Of a stretch of 64,000 nucleotides of DNA, positions 1 through 8,122 are shown one piece after another. Under the pieces are notes generated by a model, which was not told the origin of the DNA, searched no databases, and was given only the letters and a program-made list of their open reading frames with translations. The translations under genes were made by a program, and so were the position numbers. Each line of letters starts with the position of its first letter. Position 1 is the stretch's first letter. Source of the stretch: JAJEFO01 sp965221845 (GTDB taxonomy: Bacteria > Pseudomonadota > Alphaproteobacteria > Rhodobacterales > Rhodobacteraceae); NCBI GenBank assembly GCA_965221845.1, contig OZ244919.1:2790001-2854000 (forward strand), written 5' to 3'.

Positions 1-114
1 GGAGGGTCCGACGAGGACCGCGAACTCGCCGGCCTCGATTCCCACGTCGATCCCGCGGATGACCTGCGTGGCGCCGTATGACTTGCGCACGTTCCGGAAC
101 TCGATGGGCTTCAA
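1..114 (-). CDS. ABC transporter ATP-binding protein, N-terminus (cut by window edge)
   Basis: Only the first 38 codons are present; the gene runs off the left edge. The translation begins (M)KPIEFRNVRKSYG and continues VIRGIDVGIEAGEFAVLVGPS, the usual opening of MalK/UgpC-type sugar ABC ATPases up to the start of the Walker A loop. The only usable start in this frame is TTG at 112–114: an in-frame stop lies just upstream, and GGAGGA sits seven bases before the TTG. The frame overlaps the end of the GntR gene, so the two are probably translated together. The two permeases at 3406–5162 have no ATPase in their own operon, so this is probably their energising subunit. That pairing is inferred from context. 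Confidence 0.75.
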   Translation of the reverse strand, partial: MKPIEFRNVRKSYGATQVIRGIDVGIEAGEFAVLVGPS

Positions 115-115
115 C

Positions 116-748
116 TCAAAGTCCTCCGATCGCCCTGCTCATCGCGACGTCCAGGTGCTTCGAAAGCCGTTCGGCCGCCAGTCCGGCGTCCCCGGCGACG
201 CATGCATCGAGAACGCCGACATGCTCGGCGAGCGCCCCGAGCACGCGATTCGCGTCGAGCAGGATGTTTGACCGGATCAGCCGGAGCCGCAGGGAGTTGA
301 TCTGGTAGGTCTCGTTCATCAGATCGTTGTTCGCCGACGAAATGAGCTCGTCGTGCATTTGCCAGTCGATCTCCAGCGCGCGGTCCAGCGTGTCCCGGGA
401 CGCGCAGCTGTCGGCTTCCGCAAGCGCAGTGCGGGTCGCCTCCAACAGGGCACGGGCACCGGATCGCGCGTTCGCGACGTAGGATTCGACTGCCGCGAGT
501 TCGAGCACCGCGCGCAGCTGGAACGACTCCCGGATGAAACGGATGGTCACGTCCGCAATCTGGATTCCGCGCTGCGGATGCACCTTCAGTATGGAGTCGT
601 GCTCGAGCTTCTGGATCGCCTCGCGCGCGCTGCCGAGAGAGACGCCCGCCAGCTTCGCCAGTTCCCGCTGCGTGACGAACTGGCCGGGCTTCAGTTCTCC
701 GGAATGCAGCCTCTGCCTGAAGCTCTCGTAAGCCTTTGCGCGTGACAT
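116..748 (-). CDS. GntR-family transcriptional regulator, FadR/FCD type
   Basis: 210 aa. An N-terminal winged helix (KAYESFRQRLHSGELKPG, then TQRELAKLAGVSLGSAREA) is followed by an all-helical FCD ligand domain (FQLRAVLELAAVESYV and an H-rich metal/ligand region near AEHVGVLDACV). The start at 748 is chosen because an AGAGGAGG ribosome-binding site lies directly upstream; a 19-residue longer reading has no such site. Known family members bind sugar acids or other carboxylates and control adjacent catabolic operons. Its divergent position beside an enolase-superfamily enzyme and a sugar-type ABC transporter suggests it regulates both transcripts. The effector cannot be told from sequence. Confidence 0.88.
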   Translation of the reverse strand: MSRAKAYESFRQRLHSGELKPGQFVTQRELAKLAGVSLGSAREAIQKLEHDSILKVHPQRGIQIADVTIRFIRESFQLRAVLELAAVESYVANARSGARALLEATRTALAEADSCASRDTLDRALEIDWQMHDELISSANNDLMNETYQINSLRLRLIRSNILLDANRVLGALAEHVGVLDACVAGDAGLAAERLSKHLDVAMSRAIGGL

Positions 749-822
749 GCCTCCTCCTCTTTGGTCCGGGTCCGGTGCGCCGACCATACCATCAAGTCCG
801 CGCAAGGGGGTGACCTGCCGGC

Positions 823-873
823 TGATCTATCATAAAAAACACACTTGTCAATCAGTGATTCATCAGATATGCT
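823..873 (+). promoter_or_regulatory. Candidate promoter with two short palindromes, possible GntR operator
   Basis: TTGTCA at 845–850 and TATGCT at 868–873 are separated by 17 bases, a sigma-70-like spacing. The spacer opens with the palindrome ATCAgTGAT (851–859), and a related TGATctATCA lies upstream at 823–832, in the gap shared with the divergent regulator gene. The half-site TGAT/ATCA recurs, which fits a dimeric winged-helix repressor. Transcription would start near 880, so translation from 891 or 900 is more likely than from the ATG at 876. No experiment supports this. Confidence 0.4.
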
Positions 874-899
874 CCATGAAACGAACCGGCATGATCACG

Positions 900-2042
900 A
901 TGAACGAACTGACGATCGACAGAATTCGGCTCTTTGCGCTGCGTGCGGCGCCCGATCGCGGACCGTTGTCCAGCCTCGGCCCGATGCCGACACGCAACGG
1001 ACTGCTGGTGGAGGTCACCACCAAGGAGGGAGCGACGGGCTGGGGCGAAGTCTGGTGCAACATCCCTCCACGCGGGAACATATCGCGAATGAACCTGCTT
1101 GCGGACGTCATGTGCCCGGAGGTCGTCGGAAAGCCGTTTCCCGGGTTCTCGGACATCCGCGTCCATCTTGAAGCCAGGCTGCAGAGGCTGGCAGTGCATT
1201 CCGGCGAGCCGGGAGCGTTCTGGCAATGCGTCTCGGGACTGGACACGGCCGCGGCGGACGCTTCCGCGCGCATGGCCGGCGCGCCGCTCTGCACGTTCCT
1301 GGGCGCGGACTCCCCGGAGCCGGTCCGGGTCTACGCAAGCACGCCCGATCTCTCCCGCCTCGACAGGTCGGTTCATGCACTTGTCGAAGCCGGCCACACC
1401 GCCTTCAAGCTCAAGATCGGATTCGGCGCTTCCCAGGACCGCAGGACATTGGAGCGGTTCCGTGAAATCGCGCCGAACGGCAGCACGCTGATGGTGGACG
1501 CCAACCAGGGCTGGTCGTCCGTCGAGGCCCAGGGCAGGATCCGGGAGATCGAGGGGTTCGGCATCTCCTTCGTCGAGGAGCCGCTGCTCGTCACGGCCCC
1601 GCTCCGGGAATGGGCGGCCCTTGCGGCCGGATCGAAGCCTGCGATCGCGGCTGGCGAGAACTTCTCGTCAAGGAAGACGTTCAGCGACTTCCTCGAGCGC
1701 GGAGGCCTCAACGTCGTGCAGCCGGACGTGGCCAAGTGGGGAGGCGTCAGCGGCGCCATGCAGGTTGCCCGGCTCGCCGAGGACGCCGGCGCGGCCTGCG
1801 CCCTGCACTACATGGGCACGGCATTGGGGCTGGCCGCCTCCGCGCACGTGATGGCGGCCATGGGCGGCGTCGGACCGGTGGAACTCGACAGCAATCCGAA
1901 TCCGCTTCGAACCGAACTCGGCGACATCGACCTGCGGGTGCGCGCGGGACGTCTCGCAGTGCCAGGAGGGCACGGGATCGGCTTCGCCCCGGATCCGGAA
2001 GCCCTGGACCGGCTCTGCGTCGCGCGCTTCGAGACGAAATGA
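900..2042 (+). CDS. Enolase-superfamily enzyme (mandelate racemase/muconate lactonizing type)
   Basis: 380 aa from the ATG at 900; ATG codons at 891 and 876 are alternatives and none has a clear ribosome-binding site. The capping domain is followed by the (beta/alpha)7-beta barrel with the expected landmarks: AFKLKIG (KxK catalytic lysine), MVDANQGW (first metal ligand), FVEEPL (second) and IAAGEN (third), then the PDVAKWGG strand. Family members abstract the alpha-proton of a carboxylate, most often as sugar-acid dehydratases, racemases or cycloisomerases. Lying directly upstream of a sugar-type ABC transporter and beside a GntR/FCD regulator, it probably handles the imported acid. The exact reaction cannot be assigned. 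Confidence 0.85.
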   Translation: MNELTIDRIRLFALRAAPDRGPLSSLGPMPTRNGLLVEVTTKEGATGWGEVWCNIPPRGNISRMNLLADVMCPEVVGKPFPGFSDIRVHLEARLQRLAVHSGEPGAFWQCVSGLDTAAADASARMAGAPLCTFLGADSPEPVRVYASTPDLSRLDRSVHALVEAGHTAFKLKIGFGASQDRRTLERFREIAPNGSTLMVDANQGWSSVEAQGRIREIEGFGISFVEEPLLVTAPLREWAALAAGSKPAIAAGENFSSRKTFSDFLERGGLNVVQPDVAKWGGVSGAMQVARLAEDAGAACALHYMGTALGLAASAHVMAAMGGVGPVELDSNPNPLRTELGDIDLRVRAGRLAVPGGHGIGFAPDPEALDRLCVARFETK

Positions 2043-2073
2043 ACGAACCATGGATACGAAGGAGGAAAAAGCC

Positions 2074-3333
2074 ATGTATCTGAAGACCGTAACGGCAGCT
2101 GCCGCCTCGGCGCTGCTGGCATCAGGTGTCGCAAATGCAGACGTCAGCCTGACTTTCAGGTTCAACGACAGCGAGAAGGAGGAGCTGCGCGCGGCGCTGG
2201 ACCGGTTCGAGGAGTCCAATCCCGGAATCACCGTCGAGCTCCAGACGATTTCCTGGAGCGATTCCCGCGATCAGTTCCTGCGCGAGGGCGCGGTGGGCGA
2301 AGGACCGGACGTCGTGCACATCGCGTTCGTCTGGACGAAGGAGATGGCCGAGGCGGGGATCCTGGCTCCCGTCGAGGAGCTCGTGCAGTACGGCAGTTTC
2401 GAAAACGGGTTCGACGACTTCATCGCCACGGACCTGACCATGCATGAAGGAAGGGCCTGGGGCGTCCCGTGGTCTGCCGACACCTGGGCGATGGTGTATC
2501 GGACCGACGTCCTGGAAGAGGCGGGGATCTCCGGTCTTCCCGTGACCTGGGACGACCTGCTGGAAGACAGCCGGAAGATAAGGTCGGAATCCGGAAAGGC
2601 CGGCTTCTCGTTCGCGGCCGGCAACCAGGTATGGTTTCCGATCAACTACTTCCTCTGGTCGAACGGGCAGGCGCTGATCGTGGAGGACGGCAGCGGCGGC
2701 TACGAGATCGGCGTCTCCGCCGAGGACGTCGCCGCAGCGATGGACTACTTCAAGTCATATGTCGACGAAGGCCTGGTGTCGCGCGCGGTCCTCTCGATCG
2801 ACGTGCCGCATGATCCGGCGCTGCTGCAGTCGCTTCTTGCAGGCGACCAGGGCATGGCCCTGATGCCCACGAACACCTACCGGCAGCTGCTGAAGGCGTT
2901 CGAGGACGCGAATCCCGGCGAAGTCGTTCCGTTCGCTTCGGGCGTAATGATGGCCGGCACGCATCCGCCGCTGACGCACCTGGGCGGCCGGACGCTGGTC
3001 GTGAACTCGAGCACCGAGCATCCCGAGGAATCGTGGAGGCTCCTGCAGTACCTGACCGGCGCGGACCTGTTCGAAAACTACTACACGAACCAGTTTCCGG
3101 CCCAGAAGTCCCTTCTCGCCCAGATCGAGTATCGCGAGGAGGAACTCGGATTCGCGGCACAGCTCGCCAACCACACCCGGACCTGGGGTGCGTACAGCGA
3201 GAGCGGGGCCGGCGTCGGGCAGCTGTGGAACCTGACCGCCCGGGCGGCCGGCAAGGCGCTTTCCGGGCAAAGCAGCTCCCTGGAGGCGAGCGCCGAACTG
3301 CTGGGGGAGATCGAAAGGCTTCTCGGCAACTGA
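2074..3333 (+). CDS. Sugar ABC transporter substrate-binding protein (family 1)
   Basis: 419 aa. The start at 2074 follows an AAGGAGG site; an earlier in-frame ATG at 2050 would put charged residues ahead of the signal peptide. MYLKTVTAAAASALLASG ends in VANA|DV, a typical signal-peptidase I site, so the protein is periplasmic. The mature part has the two-lobed family 1 pattern: FEESNPGITVELQ, GPDVVHIAF, WGVPWSADTWAMVYR, and a C-terminal PEESWRLLQYLTG. Length is normal for the family. It delivers substrate to the MalF/MalG-type permeases encoded next. A long hairpin separates it from them and may keep its mRNA more abundant. The likely ligand class is a saccharide or sugar acid. Confidence 0.9.
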   Translation: MYLKTVTAAAASALLASGVANADVSLTFRFNDSEKEELRAALDRFEESNPGITVELQTISWSDSRDQFLREGAVGEGPDVVHIAFVWTKEMAEAGILAPVEELVQYGSFENGFDDFIATDLTMHEGRAWGVPWSADTWAMVYRTDVLEEAGISGLPVTWDDLLEDSRKIRSESGKAGFSFAAGNQVWFPINYFLWSNGQALIVEDGSGGYEIGVSAEDVAAAMDYFKSYVDEGLVSRAVLSIDVPHDPALLQSLLAGDQGMALMPTNTYRQLLKAFEDANPGEVVPFASGVMMAGTHPPLTHLGGRTLVVNSSTEHPEESWRLLQYLTGADLFENYYTNQFPAQKSLLAQIEYREEELGFAAQLANHTRTWGAYSESGAGVGQLWNLTARAAGKALSGQSSSLEASAELLGEIERLLGN

Positions 3334-3340
3334 CGCTCCC

Positions 3341-3386
3341 GGCGGACGCCGCCCGCCCCCGGCGTTTCGGGCGGCCGGCGTCCGCC
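3341..3386 (+). terminator. Intergenic hairpin between binding-protein and permease genes
   Basis: GGCGGACGCCG (3341–3351) pairs perfectly over 11 bases with CGGCGTCCGCC (3376–3386), and a shorter stem lies inside the loop. No U-tract follows, so it is more likely an mRNA-stabilising or partly attenuating structure than a full terminator. A comparable hairpin follows the binding-protein gene of the second ABC operon at 50455–50481. Confidence 0.6.
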
Positions 3387-3405
3387 GAATCAAGGCGGCC
3401 CGTGC

Positions 3406-4326
3406 ATGAAGCTTACCCCGGAACTGCGAGACAGGATTGCGGCATTCTGGATGCTGCTGCCGACGTTCGCGATCCTCGTCGCGTTCTACCTGTATCCGAC
3501 CTTGTACAACGTCGAGCTGAGCTTTACCGACATCACGCTGCTGAACCTGCGGACGGGCGGCGATCCGGTCGGATTCGAGAACTACGCGGAATTCATGTCG
3601 AGCTCCGGCTTCCTGGAGATCGCGGTCAACACCGTCTTCTGGCTGACCGCGACTTCCGTCACGCTGCGCCTTCTTCTCGGGTTGCTGTTCGCATTGCTGC
3701 TGCATTCCAGGTTTCTGCAGAACGTGCGGCTGACCACCGTCGCCCGGCTGGCGCTGCTGGTTCCCTGGGCGACGCCGCCGGTCGTCGCGGTCATAGCCTG
3801 GCGGTGGCTGCTCGACCCGAACCACGGCGCCGTGAACTCCCTGCTCCTGTCCACGGGACTGGTTTCCGACCCGATCGCGTTCCTCGCCGACCTGCAGACC
3901 GTCTGGCCTTCGATAGTGACCATAATCGTGTGGAACACGACGCCGCTGGTGGCCGTCTCGCTGCTTGCCGCTCTCCAGACCATTCCGGAGGAGCTGAACG
4001 AGGCTGCCGCGATCGACGGGGCCACGCGGTGGCAGCAGTTCAGGTTCGTGACGCTGCCCTACCTGATGCCGACGCTGTCGGTCCTCGGGCTGATGTCCGT
4101 GATCTGGACGTTCAACAATTTCGTCTACGTCTGGCTCGCCACCGGCGCAGGCCCGGGCACCTACACCAACGTTCTCGCCACCGAGATCTACATCAAGGCC
4201 TTCATCGACCTGCGCATCGGCTACAGCTCCGCGATCGGCGTCGTCATGGCCGTCGTCATGGCACTGTTCGGGGCGCTCTACTTCCGCGTCTTCGGACTGC
4301 ATGACATGCAGGAGAAGGTGGGATGA
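3406..4326 (+). CDS. Sugar ABC transporter permease, MalF/UgpA type
   Basis: 306 aa inner-membrane protein with about six hydrophobic spans; the first is FWMLLPTFAILVAFYLYP. The coupling (EAA) motif EELNEAAAIDGATRW, followed by FRFVTLPYLMP, lies in the second half and docks on the ATPase. AAGGCGG precedes the ATG. The stop overlaps the next gene in an ATGA junction, so the two permeases are translationally coupled. With the binding protein at 2074 and probably the ATPase at the left edge it forms one importer. Confidence 0.9.
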   Translation: MKLTPELRDRIAAFWMLLPTFAILVAFYLYPTLYNVELSFTDITLLNLRTGGDPVGFENYAEFMSSSGFLEIAVNTVFWLTATSVTLRLLLGLLFALLLHSRFLQNVRLTTVARLALLVPWATPPVVAVIAWRWLLDPNHGAVNSLLLSTGLVSDPIAFLADLQTVWPSIVTIIVWNTTPLVAVSLLAALQTIPEELNEAAAIDGATRWQQFRFVTLPYLMPTLSVLGLMSVIWTFNNFVYVWLATGAGPGTYTNVLATEIYIKAFIDLRIGYSSAIGVVMAVVMALFGALYFRVFGLHDMQEKVG

Positions 4327-5162
4327 CGGGAAGCCGGAAAGGGGCGGACATTCCGTCGGCGCTCATCGAGAAGGGCCTGATGCTGATCGCCGTCGCGCTG
4401 TTCGCCACGTTTCTCCTTGCGCCCGCGGCCTTCGTCTTCAAGGGGTCGGTCGAGAGCCTCTCGGTGTCGCTGGTGGCAAGCAAGCCCGGCCTGACCTTCC
4501 GGAACTACCTCACGATATGGAACGACGGCTTCTTCCGCTTCGTGTACAACAGCCTCTACATCTGCATGTCGTCGACGATCCTGGCCTGCGTGATTTCCCT
4601 CTTCGCCGCCTACGCGCTTTCGCGGTTCCGGTTTCCCGGCCGCGGGATGCTCTTCGGCCTCGTCCTGGGCGGGCAGTTCTTCCCCTGGATCATACTCGTC
4701 AATCCGATATTCATATACTTTGCCAGGGCGGGCCTCATAAACAGCCATCTCGGGCTGATCCTCTGCTACACGGCCTTCATCATACCGTTCACGGTCTACC
4801 TGCTGGCCGGATACCTGACCACGGTCCCGAAGAGCCTGGACGAGGCGGCGATCATCGACGGCGCCAACCGCCTGCAGGTGATCGCGTACGTCATCGTGCC
4901 GGTCGTCTGGCCGGGGCTCGTTGCCGCCGCAACCTACGGATTCCTGCAGAGCTGGTCCGAGTACCTCCTCGTGCTCGCCCTCATCACGGACACCGATCTC
5001 AAGACCATACCCTTGGGGCTGAACCTGTACTTCGGGGACGACCAGGTGGACTGGGGCGCCGTGATGGCAGGCTCGGTCGTCGCGACGGTGCCGACCTTGC
5101 TGCTCTTTCTCCCGCTGCAGAGGAAACTCGTCGCCGGGCTGACCCAGGGAGCCATGAAATAG
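4323..5162 (+). CDS. Sugar ABC transporter permease, MalG/UgpE type
   Basis: 279 aa. A short cytoplasmic N-terminus precedes six predicted membrane spans (first: LMLIAVALFATFLLAPAAFVF). The EAA motif reads KSLDEAAIIDGANRLQ, with VIVPVVWPGL after it. It overlaps the preceding permease by four bases. It is the second half of the heterodimeric channel. No ATPase gene follows, so the importer depends on an ATPase encoded elsewhere, most simply the divergent one at the left edge. Confidence 0.9.
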   Translation: MTGSRKGADIPSALIEKGLMLIAVALFATFLLAPAAFVFKGSVESLSVSLVASKPGLTFRNYLTIWNDGFFRFVYNSLYICMSSTILACVISLFAAYALSRFRFPGRGMLFGLVLGGQFFPWIILVNPIFIYFARAGLINSHLGLILCYTAFIIPFTVYLLAGYLTTVPKSLDEAAIIDGANRLQVIAYVIVPVVWPGLVAAATYGFLQSWSEYLLVLALITDTDLKTIPLGLNLYFGDDQVDWGAVMAGSVVATVPTLLLFLPLQRKLVAGLTQGAMK

Positions 5163-5870
5163 CGGGAATCGCGATGCGCCGGATCCACGGGATGTCCGGG
5201 CGCGCGGCGAGGCGATCCTGAACGAACGCTTGTGCCGCCGCCCCCGGGACGCATGTTCGTCTGACGCCTGACAGCCGGCCGACCTCGGGATGCAGCTGCC
5301 TGCCGGCCTCAATCCTGCGCGTGGACTGACCACAGGCAATGCGGGCTGCGCGGCGCGGCCTGACCGTCCGCCGCGCCACCGAAATTCGCCCGTGAAGCCC
5401 GTTTCGGCGGCAAGGCAGGCCGCAACGTCCCGTCCGGGACGCCCCGCGCTTCGGGCCGAAGCGCTTGCGTGCTCCCGTGCTCGCTCATGACGCTGGCGGT
5501 GGAGCCGGCGCCCATGCCGATCAATCCGCTTGTCTTCGGCGCGGACTCCGTTGGCGCCCCGGCCGCTGCGCGTCCCGGCACGGCGTCAGCGCCACCGCTG
5601 CATCACGCAACTTGCGCCGTGGCGTGCACTTCGCGAGGGTCGGCAATGGTCGCGGCAGCACACGTCTCGACCCGTCTTCCCGTTCGCCGGATCCCCGACC
5701 TGCCGGAGACCGAACCCGTCCGGGATGTCGGACGCTGCCGCGCAGCCGGCAGGCTGGCCACGCCGGAACCTGCCGGGGATTCCCTGCGTTCCGGGCGGTC
5801 GCCGCCGGAGCTGCCCTCGGAGTCCGGCTGGCCTTGGGGAGGAAGCCGTGCGGGGTTGAAGTTGGAATCG
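5163..5870. other. About 700 bases without a recognisable gene; two adjacent palindromes
   Basis: No translated frame shows a family I recognise, and no tRNA-like fold was seen. Two inverted repeats lie close together: CGTCCCG/CGGGACG at 5426–5441 and GCGCTTCGG/CCGAAGCGC at 5446–5464. They may end the transporter transcript, although neither has a U-tract. Confidence 0.4.
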
Positions 5871-5939
5871 ATGATTGAGACAATGTCCCCGAGGCCGCTT
5901 CGAGGAGTTGCGGCCGCGGCCCATTCAAGGGTGGCGAGA

Positions 5940-6263
5940 ATGCAGAATGCGCGTGACACGAGAAAGGACGACCTGTTCCATTCCGCCGTGACCGGCGACA
6001 GCGACCTCATCAGCCGCGCGCTGCGAGACGGCGCCGACGTGAACGCCAGGACCGTCTATGACACGACGCCGCTGCACGTGGCGGCGCGGCATGGCCATGT
6101 CGAGGCGGTGAAGACGCTGCTCGCGGCGGGAGCGGACGTGCATGCGAGGGATCGTGACAGCGAAACGGCGCTGCACAAGGTGGCGCCGTCCGGATGTCCG
6201 GAGGTCGTGAGGGCCTTGCTCGATGCAGGTGGGGACGCGAGCGTCCTCGGCAGGATGGCCTGA
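5940..6263 (+). CDS. Small ankyrin-repeat protein
   Basis: 107 aa from ATG 5940; in-frame ATGs at 5871 and 5883 would add 19–23 residues, and no start has a strong ribosome-binding site. After LFHSAVTGDSDLISRALRDGADVN there are two further ankyrin repeats, TPLHVAARHGHVEAVKTLLAAGADVHA and SETALHKVAPSGCPEVVRALLDAGGD (each broken here only by description, they are consecutive from about residue 20 to 103). The repeats make a protein-binding scaffold; no enzymatic domain or signal peptide is visible. The partner is unknown. It stands alone between the transporter operon and the convergent DUF1285 gene. Confidence 0.65.
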   Translation: MQNARDTRKDDLFHSAVTGDSDLISRALRDGADVNARTVYDTTPLHVAARHGHVEAVKTLLAAGADVHARDRDSETALHKVAPSGCPEVVRALLDAGGDASVLGRMA

Positions 6264-6451
6264 CAGGGCTTTCCCTCGTGAATCACCGGACGGCGATTCT
6301 CGCATGGCGCGTCGCCGCGCACGGACGCATGCGCGTCGGGGATCCAGGCGTCCGCCCGTTCCCGATCTCGCTGGTCGCGGGGGCGCCGTGGCCGCGTCGG
6401 CCGGCAATGCCGGCGGCGGGCGCCGGAACCGCGATCCAGGGGCTGCGGGCC

Positions 6452-7051
6452 CTACGGCAGGTCCGCGGACGGAATGACCGGGAAGAACCGTCCGCCGGAC
6501 CAGAGGCCGAACCAGCGCGCGCCGGCATGTTCGTGATGCACGCCGATCTCCACAAGCCGGTAGAAGCTCTTGCGGTCGATCAGCGCCTCGAGATCCGCGC
6601 GGACCAGGACATATGGCGAGGGCTCCCCCGTCCCTGGATCCCGCTCGACCCGAATCGGATGCTCCTGCCCCGCACTGGCTTCGTCGCCCAGGTTGGTCGC
6701 AAAGGTCAGGGTCTGGGCCCTGCCTTCGCCCGCGACAGTGAAGTCGACGGCGACGAAAGGCGCGTCATCGACGGCTATGCCCACCTTTTCGACCGGGGTG
6801 ACCAGCACGTAGCGGTCCCCGTCCTTCCTCAGAATCGTCGAGAACAGCCGCACGAGCTCGGGACGCCCGATCGGCGTGCCAAGGTAGAACCACGTGCCGT
6901 CCCGCGCGATCCGGATGTCCAGGTCGCCGCAGTCGGGCGGATCCCAGAGGTGAACGGGCGGCAGGCCCCGTCCGGACGCGGCTCGGGCCGTTGCGGCAAG
7001 GCTTTCCGCGGAGGGCTTCACGCGGTTTTGAGCGCCTTCGGTTTTTGCCAT
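6452..7051 (-). CDS. DUF1285 domain protein
   Basis: 199 aa. The sequence contains the family's recognisable stretches: PPVHLWDPPDCGDLDIRI, DGTWFYLGTPIGRPELVRLF, RYVLVTPVEKVGI, and DAPFVAVDF in the middle. DUF1285 proteins are common in alphaproteobacteria and have no settled function. No signal peptide is apparent, so it is probably cytoplasmic. It is divergent from the MoxR operon with only about 60 bases between the starts, so the two directions must share a compact control region. This gene neighbourhood recurs in alphaproteobacteria from general knowledge of the group. Confidence 0.85.
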   Translation of the reverse strand: MAKTEGAQNRVKPSAESLAATARAASGRGLPPVHLWDPPDCGDLDIRIARDGTWFYLGTPIGRPELVRLFSTILRKDGDRYVLVTPVEKVGIAVDDAPFVAVDFTVAGEGRAQTLTFATNLGDEASAGQEHPIRVERDPGTGEPSPYVLVRADLEALIDRKSFYRLVEIGVHHEHAGARWFGLWSGGRFFPVIPSADLP

Positions 7052-7111
7052 TTGTGCCCGGAGCGATAGTTCGTTCTACTGCGCATGATAGCGCGAAAGG
7101 AAGCGATTGCC

Positions 7112-8122
7112 ATGTCCGATGCGTCATCCGGGCTGGTGGCCGGGATCGAAGGGCTGTGCGACCGGCTGGCAGAGGTCAAGGCCGGGGTCACAAGGCGGTT
7201 CATCGGGCAGGAGCGCGTGGTGGCTCTCGTGCTCTCGGCGATTCTTTGCGGCGGTCACGGCCTTCTGGTCGGCGTGCCCGGGCTTGGCAAGACGCGGCTC
7301 GTGGAAACGCTTTCGACCGTTCTCGGGCTCGACGGCAAGCGGGTCCAGTTCACGCCGGACCTCATGCCGGCCGACATTCTCGGGTCCGAGGTCCTGGAGA
7401 CCGGCGCAGACGGAAGCAGGTTCTTCAAGTTCCTGAAGGGCCCGGTGTTCTGCCAGCTTCTCATGGCGGACGAGATCAACCGGGCAAGCCCGCGGACGCA
7501 GTCCGCCCTGCTGCAGGCCATGCAGGAAAGGTCGGTGACCATCGCGGGCGACGGGCATGAGCTGCCTGCGCCGTTTCATGTGCTGGCGACCCAGAACCCG
7601 ATCGAGCAGGACGGGACCTATCCCCTGCCGGAAGCGCAGCTGGACAGGTTTCTCGTGCAGGTCGACGTCCCCTACCCCGACCGGAAGACCGAACGCGACA
7701 TCCTGCTGGCGACCACCGGCGCGGAGGAGGCGGAGCCGGCGCGGGTCCTGGCCGCGGAGGAGCTCGTTGCCGCGCAGGGGATCGTGCGCAGGATGCCTGT
7801 GGGGGAGGCCGTGATGGAGTCGATCCTCGACCTGGTGCGATGCTGCCGGCCGGGGGAGGCCGGCTCGCCGGAGATCGTGCGGCAGCATGTCAGCTGGGGG
7901 CCAGGTCCGCGTGCGGCGCAGGCCCTCGCGCTGACGGTCAGGGCGCGCGCGCTTCTCGAGGGACGTCTTGCGCCGTCCCGGGAGGACGTGGCGGCCCTCG
8001 CGATGCCGGTGCTTGCCCATCGCATGGCGCTCAGCTTTGCCGCCCGCGCACAAGGCGTGACGCTGCAGGAGGTCATCTCCGAGGCGTCGCGTCACGCCGC
8101 CCGGCTCGAGGGCGCGGCTTGA
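7112..8122 (+). CDS. MoxR-family AAA+ ATPase
   Basis: 336 aa from the ATG at 7112, preceded by GGAAG nine bases away; an upstream ATG at 7085 is possible. Walker A is GVPGLGKT (residues 54–61), Walker B is LLMADEIN, followed by RASPRTQSALLQAMQE, and sensor 1 is in HVLATQNPIEQ. MoxR ATPases act as chaperones that mature protein complexes, often with VWA or DUF58 partners. Here the next gene encodes the DUF58 partner and overlaps the stop codon by four bases. The operon goes on to two large membrane proteins, the usual alphaproteobacterial arrangement, thought to serve envelope or stress functions. Confidence 0.92.
   Translation: MSDASSGLVAGIEGLCDRLAEVKAGVTRRFIGQERVVALVLSAILCGGHGLLVGVPGLGKTRLVETLSTVLGLDGKRVQFTPDLMPADILGSEVLETGADGSRFFKFLKGPVFCQLLMADEINRASPRTQSALLQAMQERSVTIAGDGHELPAPFHVLATQNPIEQDGTYPLPEAQLDRFLVQVDVPYPDRKTERDILLATTGAEEAEPARVLAAEELVAAQGIVRRMPVGEAVMESILDLVRCCRPGEAGSPEIVRQHVSWGPGPRAAQALALTVRARALLEGRLAPSREDVAALAMPVLAHRMALSFAARAQGVTLQEVISEASRHAARLEGAA

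Noticed and set aside
2755..4302. A 515-codon open frame on the minus strand
   Set aside because: It is antisense to the binding-protein and permease genes, is rich in Gln/Arg/Asp repeats, and shows no family.
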